64,000 nt of DNA from Narthecium ossifragum. Taxonomy: Eukaryota; Streptophyta; Magnoliopsida; Dioscoreales; Nartheciaceae. Every line of letters starts with the position of its first letter. The stretch's first letter is position 1. A program made the position numbers and the translations under genes. The notes below the pieces were generated by a model. It had not been told where the DNA came from. It was given only the letters and a program-made list of their open reading frames with translations, and did not search any database. The DNA is taken from assembly GCA_963920575.1 (NCBI GenBank), contig OY986973.1, positions 3,308,606 through 3,372,605 of the forward strand. The letters run 5' to 3'. This document shows, one piece after another, positions 24,738-35,000 of the stretch.

Positions 24738-25393
24738 TAAAATGTAATAATGTGGTTGCTGAACCACTGGTATAAAATTAAGAGAGATTTGAGGATTCGA
24801 CAGAGGAGGGGTTTCTTCCGCAAGATATATAGCTGAGACGCTTGGCAAAGTGAAGCACCGCAACGTCACTGCCCTCCGGCCGCAATTGCTACACCGGAGG
24901 GCCACTCGCCTTTCTTCTATTCTACGACTAAATGCCCCAGTGACAACCATGCGAGGCATCACACGAGGACGGCCGGCCACATGCTAACCTAGTAGCTCAT
25001 GCGCGCCCTCATTGTGCTTGAACGTGGTCCACTACGATTTCAGAGCGCAAAACGTATCATGTGTCCACTCTAACTTTGAGCCTCCCTCATCGGACTTGTA
25101 TAATAAGCGCTTGTTAGTGATGTATGGGTGTATATTGAGCCGTTGGAGAATCTGAATGGTGTTTTAAGTAAAATGCCATGCTTCAATTACACACAAGGCT
25201 GCTCAACATGGGATATTCTGAGAATATTCTTTTAAGAGTTTGAAAAAAAAACCTAAACCCCACGAATTATATATAAAAATTCAGGAACGTAGAAAAAAAA
25301 GACAAATGAATTTTTACATGAAAAACACTCACGGGGGAATCACGGATCGAAACAATATACTATAGAAAAAGAGTTCCGTTCGACGACTCTGAC
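22663..25393. other. VTE3 upstream region and intergenic DNA
   Basis: 22663-22930 should hold the VTE3 5' UTR and promoter. A minus-strand TATA-like string (tatatataaa) lies at about 22966-22977. The rest is AT-rich with no convincing exon; short frames near 24190-24480 resemble nothing I know. It includes an AT microsatellite at 24699-24735. Confidence 0.45.
24699..24735. repeat. (AT)n microsatellite
   Basis: About 18 uninterrupted AT units. Confidence 0.95.
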
Positions 25394-25396
25394 TAA

Positions 25397-26046
25397 AGGC
25401 GCGTTTGTTTCGCGTGATGGGATAAAGGGGGGTTTAATATCCTTGTAGATCTTCTCCAATGAGAACATCTCTCATAACATGATCTCTCGATTTGACTTCT
25501 TCTCTTATATTTGGTTGGTTTCGAGGAATCCTATTTGAGTCATAACATTGTTTCCATACTACCATCGTATCAACGAAAACATATCTCATCCAACGGTTCA
25601 TATCATTAATAAAATACTGACTTGAATTATGATAATAATGATTTCAATCATTGGATGAGATATGTTTAGATTTCATCCATTAGTATGATGGTAGTATAGA
25701 GATAACGGTATGACCCAAACAGAACTCAGTTTCGGAATAAGACATGAATAAATGACATAGAAATTAGTTAAAGTTATAAAGTAGATATCAAAAGATAATT
25801 TTACCTCGTTCGATACAATACATTTATCTACTTATCGAGGGTAATTAGGACTTTCCAACTTTTCACATGCGCTAGATAACTAATCCCACATCCCCCATCT
25901 GATTATTTAACCCCATGTACATGGGCTTACTACTCCCAATGGGATAACTACTCATGTCTCTAAAAAATAGAGCAAACTTGGGATTAGATTAATCAACGGG
26001 GGTAATTCTCCGATGACAATCATAATCCCGTGAAACAAACGCACTC
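25397..26046. mobile_element. PIF/Harbinger-type MITE, TSD TAA
   Basis: The left end (gcgcgtttgtttcgcgtgat) and the reverse complement of the right end (gtgcgtttgtttcacgggat) match. The element is flanked by TAA at 25394-25396 and 26047-26049, as expected for this superfamily. It encodes no protein and contains a nested foldback element. Confidence 0.7.
25530..25722. repeat. Nested foldback element inside the Harbinger MITE
   Basis: The left arm from about 25530 (tttgagtcataac, then catactaccatc and catatctcatccaa) pairs with the right arm ending about 25722 (ttggatgagatatg, then gatggtagtatag and ggtatgacccaaa). The arms are about 75-85 bp around a short loop. No clear target duplication. 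Confidence 0.6.
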
Positions 26047-26049
26047 TAA

Positions 26050-27040
26050 AAGCACTGAACGCATCAGTTGCTCTCTGCCAAGCTCCCTCCCGCTCAACAC
26101 CCCGAGTCAACATACCACTCTTCTTCTCCTCGTGATTTTCCACCCCCGCACAGACTCAAAATATGACATCGACCAATAAAGGTACGGTGTGTGTTTTTCT
26201 GGACCTCCTAATATCTTGATTGTCTTTCTTGTTGACGTGGAAGCGTCGAATTCTTTATCCTTGATCGATATTTGCAAGCCCTAAATTGATACACGAACAC
26301 ACAAACGGAAAAAAAAACCAAACAAAAAGATACAAGATAATAGAAAAAGAATAGAAAAGTGGAAAACACAGAGATTTACCTGGTTCATAGATGGAGAAGA
26401 GCACAACATAGGAATTCACTGTGATCAAGAAAAGTACAGTGGTAACGTGGGACTCTTATCAAGAGGAGAGAGAAGAGTCTTGCCAATGTGGGACTTTAAT
26501 TCATAGGAGAGAGATCCCAACCAGATTGGACTCTCAATTAAATGAAATCTCATATCATCATTTAGTCCAATATGAACTTTAGGAGAGACTTTCAATTGAA
26601 ATCACTTTCCAACATTTCTCTTCGTAAATAGCCATGAGAGCAATACGGCTACAAACTTTCCCAACTTGCTTCCTGTGATCAGCATTCAGATGTCCTCACA
26701 TGTGAGTGCTGATGGGCATCGAAGCAAGAAGTAAGTTTTTAAATCCATGGAGGCAATTACTCTTCAGTCTGTAAGCTCTTTTAAAAAACCATATCCAACC
26801 TATCTTTCCACGAATACTGATACGAGCACTTGTCCCGATACGATGCACTAAACACCTACCATTCTGGGGGAGATTCCATCCGTTTGATATTAGAAAATAC
26901 AGCAAGCCATATTGCCGGCTTTGTCCTCCAGTTGTGAACAAGTTTGCCATGGGACTCTCTGCTAGTTCCTCCTCTATCCTAGATGATTGAATCTGGCCTT
27001 CCTCCGCTTGTGGATCTCTCTCTTTCGGCGTAGTAGGCAT
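26050..27040 (-). repeat. Probable remnant of a retrotransposon LTR
   Basis: On the minus strand a TGTTGGAAAG motif starts at about 26617 and is followed by spaced 'gtcccac' blocks, a pattern common in plant Copia-type LTRs. I could not define the other end or a 5-bp duplication. A minus-strand open frame at 26696-27040 resembles no known protein. Confidence 0.3.
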
Positions 27041-27056
27041 CTAATTTTTGTATTTT

Positions 27057-27336
27057 TTATTTATCAGTTGAGCTAAAACAGCTGAATAAGTACAAAGTCC
27101 CCTTACATAACAAAACCAATGGAGTCAGGAGGGGGCCTGATCTCCTTTGACCACCACATCGGAACATCACTATTTCGTCTCATTCTTGCCAAGCAATCTG
27201 CAACTTGATTTGCTTCTCTTGGAATGAAGAGGAACATGAGTTCCTCCATCTGTGCTCCCAACCAGCACACTCTCTGCAAGCTGCTTCTTAGCCTCTCAGG
27301 CCACCTCATACTCCCATTAATCATATCAATGGCATC
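27057..27336 (-). mobile_element. 5'-truncated LINE with RNase H C-terminus only
   Basis: About 280 bp on the minus strand, flanked by a 16-bp duplication, tctaatttttgtattt, at 27041-27056 and 27337-27352. The frame reads LFIPREANQVADCLARM, the end of a LINE RNase H domain. The 3' end carries AGCTCAACT before an A-rich tail, as in LINE 1. A typical dead-on-arrival insertion, related to but not identical with LINE 1. Confidence 0.88.
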
Positions 27337-27649
27337 TCTAATTTTTGTATTTACTGCTTCCCTTCTGGGCTCAACTTCTAAAAAAAGACCAAGTTGTGAA
27401 ATAGGATCCGATCTCTACGTTGACGCCAACTAGTGTTAATTGTATATATACCCCTATAAAAATATGATATTATAAGTTCAAAATATCATAAAATATTCTT
27501 GAAATCTTGATTATTTTATAATAAAAAAATATATCCCTTAGGTCAGTAACGAATATTCTGCTAATATTTCTCGTCAGTTTGTTCTAACGGCAATGTATGA
27601 AATAACACTTTGCACTTGCTTTTTAGTGCTATGAGGGTAGAGAAAACAG

Positions 27650-27853
27650 TTTAGAGAAAGAAGGGTAGGACAGAGAGGAGAAAGAGTGGGCTGGAGAGAG
27701 AGAAAGGGTGTTATGAGAGGGTGGGACAAAAGAGAGAGAGAGAGAGAGAAAGTATGAGGGAAAGAGCGGCAAGAGAGAGGGCAGGAGGGAGAGGCAGAGA
27801 GAGACTGGGGCAATGATGCCACATGGCATATATATATATATATATATATATAT
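27650..27853. repeat. GA-rich low complexity followed by (TA)n
   Basis: 27650-27815 is dominated by GAGA and GGGAGA runs; 27829-27853 is an AT dinucleotide run. Open frames here are artefacts of composition. Confidence 0.85.
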
Positions 27854-28068
27854 GTTTGTTAGTGTGGAAATTTTGTCATCGATCGGCAAGTCGAAATAGT
27901 CAAAATCAGATATGTGTAAAGAAGGTTCAACTCCTTCAAACTCAGTTCAAAAAAAAGGTGTTGAAGCTGTCAAAAAATGGATGAGAAGTAAAAATTAAAA
28001 TTGGAAAATGAATAGGGGGGAAGGGGGTGGAACCGGATAGGGGGGAGGGGGCTGAATGGGGGGATTAA

Positions 28069-28151
28069 GTCATGATCTTGATCATGACCCTCCGATCCCA
28101 TCAGACGGTCCACAAACCAGTTCTCCCTACAAGACTTAGAGAACTGGTTTG
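28069..28151. repeat. Two short palindromes upstream of the UGT gene
   Basis: gtcatgatc-tt-gatcatgac is at 28069-28088. A second hairpin has perfect 12-bp arms, aaaccagttctc and gagaactggttt, at about 28115-28151. They lie about 300-375 bp before the UGT start. Confidence 0.6.
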
Positions 28152-28445
28152 CTATAGATAATTCCTCTTGACATGTATACATATACATATTTATATACAT
28201 ACACACACGTATAAACATATGTACATAGACGTATGTATATTGAGTTGATATAAGGGACAAGTGGCGGGATCTGCTCACCCTCACGTAATGGGTTGGGCAG
28301 GTGGCAGCCAACTGGCTGGCTAAAAATTATTTTTCTATTTATTCGTAAACATGAATGGGGTTGGCGAGACCGCGCTCTGTGTGATAACTCCGGCGCTGTC
28401 ACACAGCTCACACTAAACACGCTCTCTAGCGCTCCACTTCGATCC

Positions 28446-30011
28446 ATGGCCGAAACGACCTCCATCATGGGTAGCAGTGACGGCCACCAACAGCTGCCTC
28501 TGCGCGTGTACTTCCTCCCTCTGATGAGCCCCGGTCACATGATCCCCATGGTCGACATGGCCAAGCTCTTCGCCACCCACGGCCTCTCCGCCACCATCAT
28601 CACCACTCCTGGCAACGAGCCACACGTCCGCCCCGCCGTTGACAAGGCCAACTCCTCCTCCCCTCCACCCACCCACCCCATCGACCTCCTCCTCGTCCCC
28701 TTTCCCTCCTCCGCCCGCCACCTCCTCCCCGGCGGACACGAGAACATCGGTTCCATCCCCGCCTCCGACAGAATGGGCATCATGATGGCCTTATTTTCCC
28801 TTACAGATCCCATCATCGACATCCTCCGCTCCCACCGCCCCGACTGCATCGTCTCCGACTCCCTGTTCACGTGGACCGCCGCCGCAGCTCGAGATCTCGG
28901 CATCCCACGCCTAGTCTTCCACGGCCCCGGCATCTTCCTCCTCTGCGTCCATCACAGCATCGAGTTGAACAAGCCCCATCTTAAGGTGACGAACGACGAC
29001 GAGCCCTTCATCGTCGCTGACCTCCCGCACAGAGTGTCAATGACCAGGGCCGAGCTATCTGAGATTTTCGTCCTGAATCCAGACTTCGTAGCCGAGATCA
29101 GAGAAGCGGAAGAGAATAGCTATGGCGTCGTGGTTAACAGCTTCTACGAGCTGGAGCCCGACTACGCCGAGCTTTTCAAGAAGTGGCCAGGGAGGCGTGC
29201 GTGGTACTTGGGTCCTCTGTCTCTCTGCAACAGAGACAACGATGCCAAACCTAACAAGGGCGACCACCAATTACCCCCGCCTGCAGGCTTCGAGTTGGGT
29301 GCTTGGTTAAGCTGGCTCGACTCCAAGCCGGCCAGCTCTGTCGTGTACGTTTGCTTCGGAAGCCTCTGCGAACTATCAGCAGAGCAGCTGCTCGAGATCG
29401 CTCTTGGGCTCGAAGCCTCCAGCCACCCGTTCATCTGGGTGGTGCGTAGCGTCGGCAAGGAGGTGGTGGATGGATCATGGATGCCGGAAGGGTTCTTGAA
29501 GAGGATAGAGGGGCATGGAATGGTGTTAACTGGGTGGGCGCCTCAAGTGCTCATCTTGGGGCACCCAGCTGTGGGGGCGTTCGTGACGCACTGTGGGTGG
29601 AACTCGACGTTAGAGGGAGTGTGCGCCGGGGTGCCCATGGTGACGTGGCCGCTGGCTTTCGACCAGTTCGTCAACGAGAAGCTTATAACGGAGGTGTTGG
29701 AAATAGGGTTACAGGTGAAAACGGGGGGGGAGAAGGGTGGGGTACTGGTGAATAGGGATGCCGTGGCACGCTCGATGGAGAAGGTGATGGGCGCCGGGGA
29801 GGAGGCCGAGGCCATCCGCCAGAGAGCAAAACAGCACGCTGCTAAGGCCAGGGCTGCGGTGGAGGAGGGGGGCTCATCCCATGACGACATGCAACGGCTT
29901 GTCGACGACCTCTTTGAATGTCGCCGTCGTAAAATGGAGAACTCCGTTTCAAGTTACGATCGTATATCTGAAACCCAAGAACTGCATGCACGCACAGGCT
30001 ACAAACCTTAA
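28446..30011 (+). CDS. UDP-glycosyltransferase, UGT73-like, single exon
   Basis: The ATG at 28446 (gatccATGG) is chosen over an in-frame opening at 28293 because the family starts near MAE...QQLPLRVYFLP; this gives 521 residues, slightly above the usual 480-500. The catalytic His is H31 in SPGHMIPMVD and its Asp partner is probably D138 in CIVSDSLF. The 44-residue PSPG donor-binding box spans about 364-407, from WAPQVLILGHPAVG through THCGWNSTLEGVCAGVP to FDQ. Such soluble enzymes transfer a sugar from a UDP-sugar to small acceptors such as flavonoids, terpenoids or hormones; the acceptor cannot be read from sequence. The last residues of the box are DQ where UGT73 often has EQ. It has no intron and is far more GC-rich than its neighbours. 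Confidence 0.95.
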   Translation: MAETTSIMGSSDGHQQLPLRVYFLPLMSPGHMIPMVDMAKLFATHGLSATIITTPGNEPHVRPAVDKANSSSPPPTHPIDLLLVPFPSSARHLLPGGHENIGSIPASDRMGIMMALFSLTDPIIDILRSHRPDCIVSDSLFTWTAAAARDLGIPRLVFHGPGIFLLCVHHSIELNKPHLKVTNDDEPFIVADLPHRVSMTRAELSEIFVLNPDFVAEIREAEENSYGVVVNSFYELEPDYAELFKKWPGRRAWYLGPLSLCNRDNDAKPNKGDHQLPPPAGFELGAWLSWLDSKPASSVVYVCFGSLCELSAEQLLEIALGLEASSHPFIWVVRSVGKEVVDGSWMPEGFLKRIEGHGMVLTGWAPQVLILGHPAVGAFVTHCGWNSTLEGVCAGVPMVTWPLAFDQFVNEKLITEVLEIGLQVKTGGEKGGVLVNRDAVARSMEKVMGAGEEAEAIRQRAKQHAAKARAAVEEGGSSHDDMQRLVDDLFECRRRKMENSVSSYDRISETQELHARTGYKP

Positions 30012-30544
30012 CGACTGCACCACTTGATCTGACCGGCCAGTGGATGAGATTGGTCAAGTAATTAAGTTTCATTTTGGTTAGACGGCTGTTGTTAATTAGT
30101 CAATTTGCTTTTGAGTGACTTTTGTTATTTGCGTTGGAGATTAAAGTTCAAGTCCATTTCTTATTTAGATTTTAGTCTATGTATTATGTGGCTTGTTGAA
30201 CTAGCAATCTTACTGTGGTGTCTGTGGTCTGTAATACGTAGTGGTTCTCCAAGCTAAGCAGCAGCTGCTGTAGTAGTAGTAGAGGGATGTTTCGAATCTG
30301 GCAGCGGATAGTAAGAAAGGCTGGAAGTGGAGAAACAAGATTGTCGAGAGGAGAGAGCGCTTGACGCCGACGGGGGAGGAAAACCGCACCATTTGAAGGG
30401 GGGCTGATGGGCGATCCGCCTTCTCCTCATACGCCTCCCGGCCCTCCTCCGATCCCTGACCCACCTTCTCAACTTTTTTCATGCTCTCACCGCACGTGAG
30501 GTTTCCCCCCTGCGTCGACTCGGAGCGACGATTGCGTATCAGTC
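30012..30544. other. UGT 3' flank; no gene recognised
   Basis: A short minus-strand frame (30210-30548) and plus-strand Pro-rich stretches are present but resemble no known protein. The GC content rises from about 30240 up to the LINE fragment. Confidence 0.4.
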
Positions 30545-30552
30545 TCATCTTA

Positions 30553-31660
30553 AAAGCTATTGAGGTTCAAGGCTTTTTGAAATATCTGGGTGTCCCGGTT
30601 GATAGAGGGTGACTCAAGAAAGAGGCTTTCAATGAACTAATTGAGAACTAATTGTCCTCTTTGAAGCTAGCAGGAGCAGGCCGCGTTACCCTAATTAAAT
30701 CAGTTCTTCATACCACTCCAACACATCTGCTTATGATCACCCACATTCCCAAGTTCACCCTCGCAGATCTAGAATTCATTTGTAGAACCTTCTTATGGAA
30801 TGGCAAGAAGGCGGGGCGCGTTGCTTGGGGGACTGTGTGCTCGCCTCTTGAAGAAGAAGGACATGGGTTGCGCAACTTCGGCATCTGGCAGCATTCCCTA
30901 CGCATCAGATGTGCGGCGAGCCTTTACCTATCACCGAATTCTCTTTGGGCTAGGATTACCAAATCCAAGTACAAATGGGAGGACATTCTTCCTATTGGCA
31001 ACATCCCTTCGAGATGCTCCGGACACTGGCGGCGTACCTGTTTGGCATCGACAAAGCTCCAGGAGAGTCTTCGGTGGATTCCAGCTCACCAAGGAAAAAT
31101 CAATGCCTTGTGCGACTGATGGGTACTTGATCTTCCTCTCTCTCTCGATCACATGCTCTGTTCTCTTACCTCACTCCGACGGACCTCCGCGTCTTCGACC
31201 TTATAGACCAATGCATGTGGAAGATGGCAGGAGGAGATGTTGCGATCCTTCTTTCACCCAGACTTGATTGATGCGATCCAGGCAGTCCAAATCCATGGAG
31301 GCATGTTTGATAAACCTGTTCGGTCCTTCTCCGCCAACGGAGAGATTTCAACGGCGTCCATCTACCATTGGCTTGCTAGTGAGTGCAACGTAGCCTGGAA
31401 CGGAGAAGAACGTAGTGCGGGATGGCTCAATCTATGGAAGGCACCGGTGGGTCCGCGGGTTAAGTTCTTTCTTTGGCACTTCTTCCCTGGTAAGATCTTA
31501 ACCTCAAACTTCCTCTTCTCCATTTGTCGATCCTTCGATCCTACGTGCTTGCGTTGCCGTGGGGATGTCGAGACCCCTGCTCATCTCTTCTTCAATTGTT
31601 CTTTTTCCCGGGAGGTTTGGGAGAGGGTATCTATTGGACGCCCAAGGCCTTATTCCTATC
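30553..31660 (+). pseudogene. Decayed LINE fragment (end of RT and zf-RVT)
   Basis: It begins within the RT C-terminus (FLKYLGVPVDRG near 30575) and continues as LAGAGRVTLIKSVLHTTPTH and FLWNGKKAGRVAWGTVC. A frame change near 31120-31237 leads to APVGPRVKFFLWHF and CLRCRGDVETPAHLFFNCSFSREVWERV, which is zf-RVT. Endonuclease, RT core, RNase H and both ends are missing. It is clearly older than LINEs 1 and 2. Confidence 0.88.
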
Positions 31661-31675
31661 GTCTTTAAGCACAAG

Positions 31676-32087
31676 AGTTGGAGAGTGGGATTAGAAAAGA
31701 GAAGACCAGTCCAGGCTACCGTCTTGAATAAGCAGTGCAGCGAAGACAACGGTGAAGGAGGTCGTCGTATTATGTACACGATGACAGGATGTATGATTTA
31801 TAGTTGGAGAGTGAGATTAGTAGAGAGAAGACCAGTCCAGCATGCCGTCTTGAGCAAGTAGCGCAGCAAAGACAATGGTGAAGGAGGTCGTCGTATCACG
31901 TACACGGTGACAGAATGTATGATTTATTTTCATGCTATATTATCACTTTACATGATTATAGAGTAGAATATCCTAACTTGACGGTAATATTTGTTAACAA
32001 TTGGTATCTAGAGCGAGATTTATACCTATATTCATGTAAATGTTTTTTTTCTCGGATTTTCAGATTTTCTAATTAGGTTTTCAGATT
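31676..32087 (+). mobile_element. LTR end with tRNA-Met-like primer site and a 126-bp tandem duplication
   Basis: Two imperfect 126-bp units (31676-31801 and 31802-31927) begin gttggagagtg(g/a)gatta. The sequence then runs to ...ttgttaaca at 31999, directly followed by attggtatctagagcgag, which resembles the initiator-tRNA primer-binding site (tggtatcagagc) with one extra base. This looks like the right end of an LTR plus a stub of internal sequence, cut off at 32088 by the neighbouring solo LTR. Its left end is uncertain. Confidence 0.5.
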
Positions 32088-32092
32088 TTGTG

Positions 32093-35000
32093 TGTCACGC
32101 CCCGACCCAGAAAACCCATCCGGATCAAGGCGTGATCAACCTAAACCTGTTAAATCGATCAACCTAAACCTGTTAAATCATCAATGGGCGAGGAAAAATT
32201 TTTGACAGAGTCTCCTCTATAATTCTTACACAAGGAACCTGTACAATTTCTCATATTTCACAATAAATTCAAATACAGAATCATGAGGGCATAATTTGTA
32301 GATTCACAACTAATATCATTATTACAACCCCATTCTAAACATTGAAATAAACAACATTGTCATTAATATCAAAATTAACAGTTATACAATTTGTCCTCAA
32401 ATAAGAAGCATAAGTCTCCAAATGTCAACTACATCAAATAAATATAAAATGCTGAATTGAACCCTCTAATCTGCCAACAACCTCAAAGTCCACCCGAAGT
32501 AGAAGCCCCTCCAAGAGCTGATCCGCCTGTGGCTACTGACGTGGAAGGAATGGTGCCTGCACCTGCAAAACGCAGCCCGAGTAGGGTGAGCATAAAGCCC
32601 AGTAGGGTTCTACTCTACAACACTCTCAAGGAAAGGCTAAAACTGCAACAGTACCTACCTTCGTCAAGGCTAAGTGTGAGGACCTAGTTGTAAATTCTAC
32701 ACTGTTAGGGGGGTTTTTAGCAAAAAGCCACCTATTAGAGATAATCCTAAGCTAAACCTATCTGTGACCTAGTTGTTTCTTTTGTTTCCCTTCGCTGCGT
32801 TCTTCCCCAGTCGTCATTCGCGAGGGAGAGATCGGAGGGGATCGACGCCGTCGCGAGCAGTGCCGCCGGCGGGGAGGATCTTCACCGGCTAGAGGTTAGA
32901 AACCTCCTCTCTATTCCTTTCTTCCTCACCGCGTTCTTCTCCGACGGATTCCTCTTGATTATTGAGTTTGGTTTTTCTTTTATTGTTGCGTTCTTGCTTT
33001 GATCGGTTGGCTTGGTGTGGATCTATGGATGATTGGGTTTTGTTGTGATCGGATTGCTGTGAGCTTTTGATTCTTTTAAGATCTCGTTCTCTCCCCTGTT
33101 CTTGTGGTTGTTGATGGGTTTCGGGTGAGATCTCTTCTCTGGTTTTGATGGGTTCCGATACTATGCCATGCCATGCTCTACTGGTCTTCCTTGTCTCGGG
33201 TTGCCTTCGTATTCTCTTAGCTGCCGTGGAGTAGATTGGTGGTTATGGTTGGATCTCGCCGAGCTTTTCCTCTGTCTCGATTTTTCCTCTCTGTTTCGTT
33301 GTTCCTCATTGCTACGATGTGGTTTAATGGTCATGGTTGGGTTGTTCGTGAGCTTCTCTTCCTCCCTCTTCCATTGAGCTTCCGGGTATTGTTTGTACAA
33401 TGGCTACAATAGGTTCTGCCGAGTTCCCCTTCCTCCCCCTGAGATTTGGATTTCTTAACTAATGCCTGTATGCATGCCTCTCTGCTGGGCATCAGGACAT
33501 GTGCCCAAGAGCAGAACATGTATTTGATAAAATGCTAATTAGAAGTTTGCCTTATTGATAACAGAGGAAGTTGTGGGATTGTAGCTTGCCTGAACCTAGT
33601 GGATTTAAAAAGGGGTTGTGATTCGTTTCTGTTATCTGAGGTAGGTGGACTATCTAGCTTACATACAGGAAATTAACTATTACTACTTTGTGCAATGAAT
33701 GCTATTCTGAATGTTGATATGTTTCCTGGTGATGCCAGCTATGATAGTTACTCCTATGTGTATGTGCCATTGCTTCAGCCTATTCTACTCCGTTGCTTGG
33801 ACATTGCCAGTGATACGTATTAATGTGGTTGCTTCTATCATGATGTGTTAATGCTTGTTCTGTGATTAGTAATGAATGTTATGTCGAATTGCTGTTAGTA
33901 TGTAGACGGGTGCTATTGCTCGTTATACTATGATTCCTTGTTGGGACCTCATGATGTGAAATGTAGAATTTGTACGGGTGCTCATGACATGAGTCTAGGC
34001 CGGGGGTCGGGTCTAGAAACTCGCGATCGAGTCTATGGGTGGACGTGGTCCCCGTGATCAATTGGTGTTTTAGGAGTATGATTAAGATGAATTAAACTGT
34101 TGTGGTTCGAGAATTTGTTGATCCTCTAGAACCTTAGTCTTAGTGGCTATTGGGAGGTAGCCTAATGTCTGCTGATCGACGCCAGTCTAGCTGTGCCCAC
34201 CGTTGGCAGGGTAATGTCCCGAACCGTGGTGGAGAGCGATGGGTCGATTGCGAGCTTGGGCTTAGGTTGTGACTTCCCTTGAGCTAAGACTTAGGCGCCA
34301 TACTACATTGTATTTTCATGCTGGTTATTAGTTAATTTCTTGTGTGTCATTAGTTAGTCTCCTACTGGGCTTTTGCTCACCCCTACTTTTGCAGGTTCAT
34401 CAGGTGATGACGGACGAGTTTGAGATCGTTGGAGGACTTGGTATTAATTTCATTTAGTTTATTTCATTACATTCATTGGAGAGTTGTAGTGATTTTGGGA
34501 TTATGAGATTTGAATAATAGGTCGATTCATGTACTCGGAATCAGGATATTGTAATTAATTTTTGAGGTTATGTATTTGGATTAGATTGATTCATGTGTTG
34601 AATCCGGATGTTTATACTAAATTATTGAGTTGTCTTGGAATAATTTAGTGGATATGTAGTTGATCTTCCATAGAGATTATTATCTTGTATTAGTTGTAGT
34701 CTTGTAGACAGGTTGTAATTGTGAACTCACGCGCCCGTGCTTAAGGGTTATGTCAAATTTTTTTGAAATTTTGAGATGTTTCGGATTCATTTGGGGCGGG
34801 GCGTAACACTAAGTATGCCAAGAGGCTAAACCCTAACCTCGTCGATTCCCCGAGGGCTCCTATCCAGTTCCCACCCTCATCCAACAACGAGGGTAAAACA
34901 ACACGACTGCGGACTCCTGTTTAGGTTCCACCCTGCCCAATCTCAATACCACCATCCCTCGTGGGGACAAATGTCAGGGATATCGACATCCATATCTAGC

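Noticed and set aside
24678..24980. Minus-strand frame with a CSNCGRR motif
   Set aside because: Partly composed of the AT microsatellite; the cysteine pair alone is not a recognisable finger.
28413..29890. Several minus-strand frames opposite the UGT
   Set aside because: Composition shadows of a very GC-rich coding exon; no domain similarity.
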